DNA of 32,222 nt from an archaeon. Its GTDB lineage: Archaea > Nanobdellota > Nanobdellia > Pacearchaeales > GW2011-AR1. The translations under genes and the position numbers were made by a program. Numbering within the stretch: position 1 is the first letter of the stretch; every line of letters begins with the position of its first letter. Shown piece by piece: positions 17,084 through 25,920 of the stretch. The notes under the pieces were generated by a model. The model was given only the letters and a program-made list of their open reading frames with translations. It searched no databases and was not told the DNA's origin. Where the stretch lies: NCBI GenBank assembly GCA_030639065.1, contig DAOWDJ010000015.1:1-32222 (forward strand). The letters run 5' to 3'.

Positions 17084-17650
17084 TTAGTGAACACTTCTGC
17101 TGACTTTGACTTCTTCGATCATCTTCTTGTTTTCAAATTTATCAAAGTAAATAATATTATCTAACCCCTTCTTTCGTTTTGCTTTAGCTTTAATTTTTGT
17201 TTCTTTTCCAATTGGGAAAAGTGCTTCTACATGTAGTCCTTCAGGAATATCTAAAGTTCTTTTGACTTGTTCGTCATAAAAATATCCTATCCAGGTCGTT
17301 ACTAATTTTTGTTCTGTTAATGCTAGTAAAAAGTTTTGAATTGCGGCTCCTGCTTGCTGGGCACAATAACGAACGCCTCGCTTGTCGTAATCTCTTATTA
17401 AATTTGAATCATCCGAAACAGCCACGACAACATATTGAGCTTTTCCTACAAAACCCTGCTGAGAGGCAGCTGCTAATTTTTCTATCTTCTTTTCATCTGA
17501 AACTAAAATAAATTTTGTCACAAATTGATTTCCTGCGCTTGGGGCAAATCTAGCTGCATCAATAGCTCGAATAATTTTTCGCCAATCTGGTTTTTTTAAA
17601 TCAAATTTTTTTACACTCTTTCTTTGTTCAATCGCATCTTTTAATTGCAT
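17084..17650 (-). CDS. Nitroreductase-family protein
   Basis: 'QRKSVKKFDLKKPDWRKIIRAIDAARFAPSAGNQF', 'QQAGAAIQNFLLALTEQKLVTTWIGYF'. Confidence 0.92.
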   Translation of the reverse strand: MQLKDAIEQRKSVKKFDLKKPDWRKIIRAIDAARFAPSAGNQFVTKFILVSDEKKIEKLAAASQQGFVGKAQYVVVAVSDDSNLIRDYDKRGVRYCAQQAGAAIQNFLLALTEQKLVTTWIGYFYDEQVKRTLDIPEGLHVEALFPIGKETKIKAKAKRKKGLDNIIYFDKFENKKMIEEVKVSRSVH

Positions 17651-17707
17651 AAAATAATATAGGATAAGAAGTTTATAAATTATCTGGAAGTTATTTTATT
17701 TAAAATT

Positions 17708-18655
17708 TTATTTTATTGTTTTTAAAATCTTTCTAATATCTGATGCTCTTCCACTATACCCTCTAGATAATCTATCTCTCTTTGTCCTAAATGGCTGCAA
17801 TTCTTCTTTAAATTTTTCATAATTATTTAAAACCTCCATAATTTCCCTTCTCAACTGGTCCTCATACTTCTTAGAATTTATTTTTTCAGGATCAATTTCT
17901 ATAATTCTATTTCTAAAAAAATCAGCATCTTCAACTGGAAGATCGCTCAACAATATCGTTCCAGATGCAGGAATTTCATAGAACTTTTTTAAAGGTAATC
18001 TCCAATGACTTGATCCACCTGTAGCTATTTTTGCCTGATTTAATAAATTCGAATAATCTTCTTCACAATTATTTTCTTTTCCTGGAAAATATCCTGGATG
18101 TTTTTGCTGATGAATATTTAAGCCTTCCTTGATACCAATCTTCGGCAAAACTTCAGCCAACCAATTTCTCACAGGATAAACCCATGGTTCATGAGTTCTA
18201 GTTGCACCACTCATTAAAATATCTATTTTTCTTTCTAAGCCATCATCTTGGAAAATTTCATCATTATAGCTAATAGCAGAAGGATAAAGATTAGAAATTT
18301 CCGCATATGGCTCTAGAAACCTAGGATTGAAAGTGACCGTATGATTAATCCCATTATCTAAAATATACTTTTTCTTTTTATCAACAGCCCAAGGAATCCA
18401 GTGATCTTGGAGAAATTCTACGACAGGAATATTGCAATTCGTTAAGCTTCCTTCTAGTTGATGAAAATGCTCGTCAGGTATTAAAACATGTGTAAATTCC
18501 CCCCTTTCGATATATTCATTTAATTCAGCTATATCCTTTGGAGATTGGGTTACCTCGTCAGAAACAGCATGCAATGTGGATACAAAATGTCTATCCATCA
18601 TGTCATCTAATTTAGAGAGATTTGCATAACCTAAAATTTTTAAATCTTTTTCCAC
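17708..18655 (-). CDS. Glycosyltransferase-like protein (CgeB/GT1-like)
   Basis: 'IDILMSGATRTHEPWVYPVRNWL', 'KFYEIPASGTILLSDLPVEDADFF'. Confidence 0.7.
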   Translation of the reverse strand: MEKDLKILGYANLSKLDDMMDRHFVSTLHAVSDEVTQSPKDIAELNEYIERGEFTHVLIPDEHFHQLEGSLTNCNIPVVEFLQDHWIPWAVDKKKKYILDNGINHTVTFNPRFLEPYAEISNLYPSAISYNDEIFQDDGLERKIDILMSGATRTHEPWVYPVRNWLAEVLPKIGIKEGLNIHQQKHPGYFPGKENNCEEDYSNLLNQAKIATGGSSHWRLPLKKFYEIPASGTILLSDLPVEDADFFRNRIIEIDPEKINSKKYEDQLRREIMEVLNNYEKFKEELQPFRTKRDRLSRGYSGRASDIRKILKTIK

Positions 18656-18669
18656 GCCAAGCCGTCTCC

Positions 18670-19587
18670 TTAATCTCTACGAGAAACAGGTCTTACTCCC
18701 CAAACATTTTCAAAATGATCTGTGCTCTCTTTTATCGTTTTAACTTTTCTTCTTATTGCTTCATAGTCTTTAAATTCTTCAGTTGTAGGATGATCATGGG
18801 TAATGAGACATTCTGGTTCAAAAATTATTTTTGCTAAAGGCTTATTTTCTCCATTCATCAATTCTGTTAATGAAATCCATCCTTCTTGGCCTCCTCTTAA
18901 CTCGCTCCAATACTCAAATGATTCTTTTGTCAAACCTAAAGTTTTTAATGAAAGACTAAAATCCTCCCAACCTATTTTATGTCCTTCATCATATCCTCCG
19001 ACTTTCTTAATAAATTCTGGAGTTTTTGCACTTGTTCCTAATATAACATCTGATTCTAATCTAGAAATTCCACTTCTTTTTTGAGGGCTTCCTTCTCCTG
19101 GCACTTCATATTCTAATTTTAACTTCTTATTTTTAGAATCAATCATAAAACCCATGTTGGCATTATAAAACGGACTTCCATCTGGCTGAATTAATTTGGG
19201 ACAAACCACCTGTGCCCCCTCCTCTCGAATAGCACTAGTTATTGCTTCATCATACCCTTTGTGAACTAAGCAATCATTATCTAAACTTAAAACCCAATTC
19301 AAATCATCTCCGTATTTAGACATTGCATATTCTATGATTTTGTTTCTTCCTTTAGAAACCCCCAAATTCACATCACTTGTTAAAACAGTAACTCTCTCTG
19401 AATATTGTGACTTTAAATCATTTAAATATTCTAAAGTTCTATCTTTAGACCCATTATCTAGAAAAATCATCTTTACATCCTCGTGACTATTTTTTATAAT
19501 TGAATTAACAGCTCTCTCTGTCAAAGAAAGTCTATCAAGAGTTAGTATGCTTACTATGTCTTGTTTTGGCGTATAATCTTTTTCCAT
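18670..19587 (-). CDS. Family 2 glycosyltransferase
   Basis: 'IVSILTLDRLSLTERAVNSIIKNSHEDVKMIFLDNGSKDRTLEYL', 'SLDNDCLV'. Confidence 0.9.
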   Translation of the reverse strand: MEKDYTPKQDIVSILTLDRLSLTERAVNSIIKNSHEDVKMIFLDNGSKDRTLEYLNDLKSQYSERVTVLTSDVNLGVSKGRNKIIEYAMSKYGDDLNWVLSLDNDCLVHKGYDEAITSAIREEGAQVVCPKLIQPDGSPFYNANMGFMIDSKNKKLKLEYEVPGEGSPQKRSGISRLESDVILGTSAKTPEFIKKVGGYDEGHKIGWEDFSLSLKTLGLTKESFEYWSELRGGQEGWISLTELMNGENKPLAKIIFEPECLITHDHPTTEEFKDYEAIRRKVKTIKESTDHFENVWGVRPVSRRD

Positions 19588-19721
19588 TTTTTTTCGTTTT
19601 TAAATCTTACTAATTTATAGCACAACTATTATAAATATCTATCGGTTTATTTATAAGTCTTGTGTTCAATTATATAATAACAACACCGTTTTTGATGAAA
19701 TAAAGTTTTTGAACATATTTA

Positions 19722-19958
19722 ATCACAAAATGCATTTCACAAAACTATAGAATTTAGATTGTTTTTTCTCGAAGCGTTTTGCTCACACCGACCATCTGCG
19801 GTTTGATGTCCTAAAAACAACGCTTTTGAGAGGACTCTACTCAAACTTCACTCTGAAATTTTTCTAATCACTTCGTTGAGAAAAATTCGAGCAAAGGTTT
19901 TCGCCTCCGACTTGTCTGCGGTTCGACGTCCTAGAAAGCTACGCTTTTGAGAGGACTC
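19722..19958 (-). repeat. Two tandem tRNA-Asn 3'-end-anchored hairpin units
   Basis: Direct repeat acgcttttgagaggactc at 19820-19837 and 19941-19958 (18/18); each copy is followed on the minus strand by an inverted T-arm-like segment and a hairpin. Confidence 0.9.
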
Positions 19959-20014
19959 GAACCTCCGACATCACGGTTAACAGCCGTGCGCTCTACCTAC
20001 TGAGCTACAAAAGC
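19942..20014 (-). tRNA. tRNA-Asn(GTT)
   Basis: Acceptor GCTTTTG/CAAAAGC, D-arm GCTC-AGTAGGTA-GAGC, anticodon arm CACGG-CTGTTAA-CCGTG, T-loop TTCGAGT, discriminator G. Confidence 0.96.
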
Positions 20015-20076
20015 ATAATCAATTATCAAAAATTGGATATATAAAACTAACGATTAAGGCATAAATATATTCTATC

Positions 20077-20421
20077 TTATTTAAAATCTTGAACAATTTC
20101 TAAGAGATTCTTTTTTTCGCTTGATGTTATTTCAAATTTTTTAGAAAACTTTTTGAATCCTCTAGATGAAAACTCTTCATCTATATTTGGACATCTAGCA
20201 GAATACTCTATCATATCTATCCTAGTACTCCCACATACTGAAACTTGTTTCTTTTTATGAAAAATATAAATTTCGTCTACACTATCATATTCCCCACTAG
20301 ACATCATATGTTCTCCAATACCTTTAGCAACCTCTAAGTAGCCTTTTTTTGCCCTCTCTGTGAAGACATTTCTTGTCTTATCATCTTTTGGTAAATCAAA
20401 TTCTATTCCCATCTTTACCAT
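20077..20421 (-). CDS. Hypothetical protein
   Basis: 114-aa ORF, no family recognised. Confidence 0.55.
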   Translation of the reverse strand: MVKMGIEFDLPKDDKTRNVFTERAKKGYLEVAKGIGEHMMSSGEYDSVDEIYIFHKKKQVSVCGSTRIDMIEYSARCPNIDEEFSSRGFKKFSKKFEITSSEKKNLLEIVQDFK

Positions 20422-20455
20422 TTTGGAATTACAACAGACTATATAAATTTATCTA

Positions 20456-20992
20456 TTAATTATCCAGCTCCTCTTCTATCCCTTTCTTTAGGCCGAGGTC
20501 ATCTCTCTCGAATTTACGTTTTGAGATATTTTGCTTTTCTAAATATGCAAAAACATTCCCGTGTTTTGCTCCTTGAATTAGTGATTCGATTCCCTGCATA
20601 ACCGCATCCAAATGATCGGCATCTACAATTACACCGACAGTATTTCCTTGAATTACAATTTCTGATCCGGTTAAGTTTTGAATTGTTTTCCGGGCTTTTC
20701 CCCCAGTTCCAATTAATCTTGCACGTACATCTTTTAAATTTTTCCGATGTGTGTGCTCTTTAACCTCTATAAATTCTAAAAGAAAATTATCGCTCATTAA
20801 CAATAATGCATCGTCGATATTAAACCCAAAATCTACTGCTCTTATTACTTTTTCAACTAAATATTCGTTTAATTCGCTTCCCTTAATGGAGATATTGCCC
20901 TTCCCAAACCCGATTTTGACTTTTACTTTATTTTCAATTACAGGCACAGCTTTCTTAATCTTATTCATGTTTGTAACTATGACATTTCTCAT
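20456..20992 (-). CDS. KH-domain RNA-binding protein (Dim2/Pno1-like)
   Basis: 'RNLKDVRARLIGTGGKARKTIQNLTGSEIVIQGNTVGVIVDADHLDAVMQGIESLIQGAKHGNVFAYLE'. Confidence 0.9.
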   Translation of the reverse strand: MRNVIVTNMNKIKKAVPVIENKVKVKIGFGKGNISIKGSELNEYLVEKVIRAVDFGFNIDDALLLMSDNFLLEFIEVKEHTHRKNLKDVRARLIGTGGKARKTIQNLTGSEIVIQGNTVGVIVDADHLDAVMQGIESLIQGAKHGNVFAYLEKQNISKRKFERDDLGLKKGIEEELDN

Positions 20993-21099
20993 AACGTATG
21001 AAAAGAACAGAAGTTTATAAAATTTGGGGACTCCTTGAATTTTGTGTATAATCCGCTAATAATAAACTTTTTATACCAAATTCTCGCTAAATTACTAAT

Positions 21100-21171
21100 G
21101 ACGGTTGTAGTTCAATGGTAGAATGTACGGTTGTGGTCCGTGAGACGCGAGTTCGATTCTCGCCTTCCGTC
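21100..21171 (+). tRNA. tRNA-His(GTG)
   Basis: Extra G-1 opposite C73, D-arm GTTC-AATGGTA-GAAT, anticodon arm TACGG-TTGTGGT-CCGTG, T-arm GCGAG-TTCGATT-CTCGC; acceptor has two adjacent T-T mismatches. Confidence 0.92.
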
Positions 21172-21331
21172 TATTTTCTTTTTTCTTCTGTGATTTTAAC
21201 AGAAAAATAACCCTTATGTACGCTAGTACACTACGGAACATTTTTCAATGAAAATCTCTCGAATTAAAAAGAAAATGTTAGCTTTTGTTATTTTTAGGAA
21301 ATGATATAAAGGCTTTTTTGCTTATTCTGTA

Positions 21332-22495
21332 ATGAGAACACAAACAGTGAAAGGTTTCCAGGATTTTACAAATAAGGAAGCTTTGAAACGAATGAAGATG
21401 AGAAAGATTATCCAAAGACAGTTTGAACTTTATGGTTTTGAACCTGCGGAGACTCCAACGATTGAGTTTGAAGAATTTGTAAAAGGGGCCAATCCTAATG
21501 ACGAGGCTGTACGCGATGTATTCCAGTTGGAAGATAGGGGAAGGCGAGAGTTGGCGTTGAGGTATGAGTTTACTTTTCAATTAAAGAGAATTGCGAAGAA
21601 TCAAAAATTGCCGTATAAAAGATATCAGATTGGGAAAGTTTTTCGGGATGAGCCAATAAGAAAAGGGAGACTAAGAGAATTTGTTCAGTGTGATGCTGAT
21701 ATTATTGGGAGTTCCATGAAGGATGAAGCTGAATGTTTGAAACTTGGAAAGAATATTTTTGAAGAGTTGGGATTGCCAGTAAAAATTTATGTTAATAATA
21801 GAAAATTGATAAATGAAATTTTGACTTCGGAGAGTATTAAAGAAAAAGATAGAGAGCAAATTGTTAGAGAACTTGATAAATTAGACAAGTTGTCGAAAAA
21901 AGAAGTTGCAGATAATTTGAAAAAACTTGGAGCAGAGAAACTGTTGAAGATTTTTACTGGAGATGAGAAGAGTTTTGAGAAATATAATTTCTATAAGGAA
22001 ATTAAGGAATTAAAAAAAATGTGTAAAATTTATGGATTTAAAGTTGAATTCAGACCGTTTTTAGCGAGAGGACTTTCATATTATAACGGGACTGTTTTTG
22101 AAATCTGGTCAAAGAATTTAAATGTCTCTCTTTGTGGAGGTGGAAGTTATCTTATTGATGATATTCAATCTACGGGAATTTCTTTCGGACTAGAACCAAT
22201 ATCTTTATTGTCAAAAATCAAAGGTAATACAACTAAAATCCAAATTATTTCAATTGGCGAAGACGGGGATGCAATTAGATTGGCTGAGAAATTGAGGGAT
22301 AATGATATTTCAGTTAGTCTTTTATTAGATAAGTCAATTGGAAAGGCAATGGATTATGCAAATTCGAAAGGAATTGAAAAAGTGATTTTTGTTGGAAAAG
22401 AAGAGGTTGCGAAAAAGAAATTTAAGGTTAAGGATATGAAAAGTGGGAAAGAGGAATTTATTTCTGCAGAAAAAATCTTGGTTAATATTAAGTAG
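21332..22495 (+). CDS. hisS: Histidyl-tRNA synthetase
   Basis: 'VKGFQDFTNKEALKR', 'LALRYEFTFQLKRIAKN', 'KRYQIGKVFRDEPIRKGRLREFVQCDADIIG', 'ARGLSYYNGTVFEIW'. Confidence 0.95.
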   Translation: MRTQTVKGFQDFTNKEALKRMKMRKIIQRQFELYGFEPAETPTIEFEEFVKGANPNDEAVRDVFQLEDRGRRELALRYEFTFQLKRIAKNQKLPYKRYQIGKVFRDEPIRKGRLREFVQCDADIIGSSMKDEAECLKLGKNIFEELGLPVKIYVNNRKLINEILTSESIKEKDREQIVRELDKLDKLSKKEVADNLKKLGAEKLLKIFTGDEKSFEKYNFYKEIKELKKMCKIYGFKVEFRPFLARGLSYYNGTVFEIWSKNLNVSLCGGGSYLIDDIQSTGISFGLEPISLLSKIKGNTTKIQIISIGEDGDAIRLAEKLRDNDISVSLLLDKSIGKAMDYANSKGIEKVIFVGKEEVAKKKFKVKDMKSGKEEFISAEKILVNIK

Positions 22496-22496
22496 A

Positions 22497-23510
22497 CTAT
22501 TTGTTTTCTAAGAATTCTCGAATGTTCTGTTTAAACCTGTCTAAATCTTCTGCAAGAATCATTCCGCCAGCTGCTCGTACATGCCCACCTGCTGAACTAT
22601 CTTTTAATCCTAATGTTCCTTTCTTCAATAAATCTATCGCATTTATTTCCTTAAAGGCATTTCTTGCTGAAAGAGAAATCTGTTTTCCATTTTCTTTTGG
22701 TGAGGCAAAAATATATACTTCGTCTACATTTTTATGAGAAATTATTCCGGTTACAGCTCCCTTAACTGAAAGTTTTGGTTTGAAGTAATAAAAATTAACA
22801 TCTCCTAATTTTTCTTTATTCTTCTCATATCTTTCCACAAATTCTTGTATTTCGTCCTCTATTTTATCTGCATATACCCTTAGAGATGCAACGTCTTCTA
22901 ATGATTTTAATTCTTCTAATAATTTGAATGTCTTATTGGGATCTTTATCGAGATAATTTATTGTGTTTGAAACTACACTTGAGATATTTTTTTTAAAATC
23001 ATCTAAAGAAATATTGAGTTTATCTAAATGAGAATTTATGTAATCCTGATTCTCCTGATACAAATCTCCAGCGTCGGTAATTGTCCCAATTAATGCCAAG
23101 AAGGGTTTCAATCCTGTTAGCTCCCCTGCTGTTCTCGATGAAGGAATATATTTTCCATCGTCTGTAATAAATGTTAAAATATTTTTAGGGAAAACTCCTT
23201 TTTCAGGGTGATGATCGAGGTATAAAACTTGCTTATTTGAAATAATGTTAAGTTCCTCTGCTACAACTTCAGAAGTTATATCAGTTAGAATAATTTTATT
23301 AAATTTTTCTAAACCAAAATCTTTTATTTTGGATTTATTAAGCACATAAGTAAATTCCTCAACCTTTGCACCTTTTTGTTTACACCAGTCGTAATATAAA
23401 ATCCCGGAGCAAAAGCCGTCTCCGTCGTCATGGTGAATAATTGCAACATTGTCCTCGTTGTCTATATCATCTAAAAATTCTTTTGCTTCTTGAAATGTTA
23501 TTTTTGGCAT
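22497..23510 (-). CDS. DHH-family phosphoesterase (RecJ-like, DHHA1)
   Basis: 'VAIIHHDDGDGFCSGIL', 'VLYLDHHPEKG', 'SSAGGHVRAAGGMI'. Confidence 0.92.
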   Translation of the reverse strand: MPKITFQEAKEFLDDIDNEDNVAIIHHDDGDGFCSGILYYDWCKQKGAKVEEFTYVLNKSKIKDFGLEKFNKIILTDITSEVVAEELNIISNKQVLYLDHHPEKGVFPKNILTFITDDGKYIPSSRTAGELTGLKPFLALIGTITDAGDLYQENQDYINSHLDKLNISLDDFKKNISSVVSNTINYLDKDPNKTFKLLEELKSLEDVASLRVYADKIEDEIQEFVERYEKNKEKLGDVNFYYFKPKLSVKGAVTGIISHKNVDEVYIFASPKENGKQISLSARNAFKEINAIDLLKKGTLGLKDSSAGGHVRAAGGMILAEDLDRFKQNIREFLENK

Positions 23511-23511
23511 A

Positions 23512-23838
23512 TTAGTTTTTTAGTGCAACATATTTTAATTTTATCTTTTTTATTGTGGTTTTGGAAAGTAATAAAGATTGCTGTTCTATATCTCTTATGT
23601 TGCCAGATTCTAGGAGATAGATTAATTTAAACTTTGTTCCAAATTTTTTATCTGGTTTTCCGTCGCCATTTTCATCAAGAACATCTAGCAGTTCAGCATC
23701 ATACCAAAGCCATGCTGTAGGAATTAGAGTTGCTAGTGAGATTTTATTTCTTTTAAAGACCCTTTCTACTTCTGTAGTTGTATGGATTTCGGTTTGAAAT
23801 TTTTTGAAATTTAACTCTCCAATTTTTTTAGTTTTCAT
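23512..23838 (-). CDS. Hypothetical protein with 'DENGDGKPDKKFG' motif
   Basis: 108-aa ORF between gatA and the DHH gene in a tightly packed cluster; EF-hand-like loop. Confidence 0.6.
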   Translation of the reverse strand: MKTKKIGELNFKKFQTEIHTTTEVERVFKRNKISLATLIPTAWLWYDAELLDVLDENGDGKPDKKFGTKFKLIYLLESGNIRDIEQQSLLLSKTTIKKIKLKYVALKN

Positions 23839-25166
23839 TCAAAATCCTTTGCTAATTTAAAAATTAATTCTTCTTGGAAATGTGGTGCTAAAATCTGAAG
23901 TCCTACATCTTTTTCTTTTATTTTTCCTACAGGAATTGAAATTGCGGGGATTCCTGCTATCGAGGCTGGTGTTGTAAATAAGTCATAATTATACATGTCC
24001 TTAATTGGAATAGATTCGCCAATTTTGTGAGGAAGTTTGGGTACGGTTGGAAGAATTATTGCATCGACTTCTTGAAATATCTTTTCAAACTGCTGTTTGA
24101 TAAAATTCCTTGCCTTTAATGCTTCATGGTAGTATTTCCCTTCGTGTTCTGCTTTTGTTATTTCAGAGCCTCCAATGATTCTCCTAATGACTTCTGGACC
24201 AGCTGTTTCTTCAATTTTTTTCCCGAATCTCCGTCCATCAAATTTCCGTGTTGTCGAAAAAAATTCGGTATAAACAATTATGTAATAGGTCTGAATTGCA
24301 ATATCTAGTGGCAAGTTTATCTTCTTAATTTTCCAATTATTTTTTTTCGCGATTTCATCTGTTTTGGTTTTAATTAATTCTGTAATTTCTTTCGAGCAAA
24401 AATCATGAACATTTACTAACCCTATTGCCCTTTTTTTTGATAGCTTATTTTTTGTGGTATCTTTGGTAGTTTGATCGAAATTATCTTGTCCCTTAATTAC
24501 ATTAAATATTAATTTTGCATCTTCTGAAGAATGTGTTAATGGACCGATGCAATCGAACGACATCGCCATATCGATTAGTCCGTATCGCGAGACTGCTCCG
24601 TAAGTCGGTTTTAGTCCGACTATCCCACAATGTGATGCTGGATTTCTAATTGAACCACCCGTATCTGAACCTAGTGAGAAGTCACATAATCCTGCTGCTA
24701 CCGAAGCTGCTGCACCAGAAGATGAACCTCCTGGAATTAACTCTGGGTTTTTAGGATTTTTTGTAGGACCGAACGCCGATGTTTCTCCTGAGGCCCCACA
24801 GGCAAATTCATCCATGTTTAGCATCCCTAAAAGAATCGCGTCTTCGGCTAAAAGTTTGTTTACAACCGTTGCATTATAAGGCGAAACGTAACCTTCTAAG
24901 ACTTTTGAACCGCAATTTGTTTCCATCCCCTTCGCTGATATATTTGATTTTATAGCGAAACATAATCCTGCTAATTTTCCTGCTTTATTTTCCTTAATTC
25001 TTTTATCTATCTTTTTTGCTTGTTCAATTGCATCTTCGTTTAGAGATAAAAAAATATTCAGATCTTTTGTTTTTGGAGTCGCGATTTCTTTTGAGAAATT
25101 CATTACATTTTTTAGTGCTGAAAGTTTTCCTTCTTTGATTTGTTTGAGTTTATGTTTTAATGTCAT
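23835..25166 (-). CDS. gatA: Asp/Glu-tRNA amidotransferase subunit A
   Basis: Amidase signature 'PGGSSSGAAASVAAGLCDFSLGSDTGGSIRNPASHCGIVGLKPTYGAVSRYGLI'. Confidence 0.95.
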   Translation of the reverse strand: MTLKHKLKQIKEGKLSALKNVMNFSKEIATPKTKDLNIFLSLNEDAIEQAKKIDKRIKENKAGKLAGLCFAIKSNISAKGMETNCGSKVLEGYVSPYNATVVNKLLAEDAILLGMLNMDEFACGASGETSAFGPTKNPKNPELIPGGSSSGAAASVAAGLCDFSLGSDTGGSIRNPASHCGIVGLKPTYGAVSRYGLIDMAMSFDCIGPLTHSSEDAKLIFNVIKGQDNFDQTTKDTTKNKLSKKRAIGLVNVHDFCSKEITELIKTKTDEIAKKNNWKIKKINLPLDIAIQTYYIIVYTEFFSTTRKFDGRRFGKKIEETAGPEVIRRIIGGSEITKAEHEGKYYHEALKARNFIKQQFEKIFQEVDAIILPTVPKLPHKIGESIPIKDMYNYDLFTTPASIAGIPAISIPVGKIKEKDVGLQILAPHFQEELIFKLAKDFE

Positions 25167-25167
25167 T

Positions 25168-25587
25168 TTATTTTATATCTCCTTTTTCGATTAAGAATTG
25201 TGTGTAGGGAGAAACTTTGTGTTTCCATTTGTCTATGTCTTTCAAGTCAAGCCAAATTATTTCCTTTGTTTCATCCGTAGTCTTTATCTTTCCTTTATTT
25301 TTTAGTTTTGCCAAATAGCTTGTAAGAATTATCGCCATTTTTTCTTTTGTGTGAGGGTTCTCCCATAATACCTTTGGGCTAAGTGGCTTCATGATATCTA
25401 TTTCTCCATTAATTTCCTCTTTTACTTCTCTTTTGCATGCTCCCTCCAAATTTTCCTTTTCTTCTAAGGTTCCTCCAGGAAGTTTATAAAATTCATCATC
25501 TCCTTCTTTAACTGTCAACAATTTTCCGTTCTCGATTATTATTGGACCCGAGACAACGATATATTTTCCTTCCATTATTTTTTCCAA
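25168..25587 (-). CDS. NUDIX hydrolase
   Basis: 'GGTLEEKENLEGACKREVKEEING' Nudix box. Confidence 0.93.
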   Translation of the reverse strand: MEKIMEGKYIVVSGPIIIENGKLLTVKEGDDEFYKLPGGTLEEKENLEGACKREVKEEINGEIDIMKPLSPKVLWENPHTKEKMAIILTSYLAKLKNKGKIKTTDETKEIIWLDLKDIDKWKHKVSPYTQFLIEKGDIK

Positions 25588-25835
25588 GCCCCCTTTTCAG
25601 CTATTATAAAATCGTCTTCAACAAAAGGCGCATTCAAAAGCGTCAAGTCTCTAAAATCTGGGTCAGTATTCCATCCATCTCCTTCTTCTCTGACTCCTTC
25701 TCCATTTTCAAAATGTGCTTCTGTAGTTTTTATTTTGGATAACTTAGATGAAAATTCGTTCAAGAGGTTTTTAGATTCTTTTCTAATTTTTTCTTTTTCT
25801 TTCTCGCTGACTTCGTGCCAAAGTGAATTACTCAT
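25575..25835 (-). CDS. gatC: Probable Asp/Glu-tRNA amidotransferase subunit C
   Basis: 86 aa; C-terminus 'LTLLNAPFVEDDFIIAEKGAWKK' resembles GatC; clustered with gatA. Confidence 0.65.
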   Translation of the reverse strand: MSNSLWHEVSEKEKEKIRKESKNLLNEFSSKLSKIKTTEAHFENGEGVREEGDGWNTDPDFRDLTLLNAPFVEDDFIIAEKGAWKK

Positions 25836-25920
25836 ACTAAAAATAGTTCGATAAGGTTTATAAAATTGATGATATAGTTTTTGTAGTAAAGTTTAAAAGA
25901 TTTATATCTCATTATCGCAC

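Noticed and set aside
3265-19958. CRISPR-like arrays among the tRNA-proximal repeats
   Set aside because: Only two copies per locus, repeats are tRNA 3' ends, spacing ~100-120 bp, and there are no cas genes in the window.
21100-21330. tRNA-3'-end unit downstream of tRNA-His
   Set aside because: No direct copy of the His 3' end and no inverted T-arm copy could be found in the trailer; only a simple hairpin.
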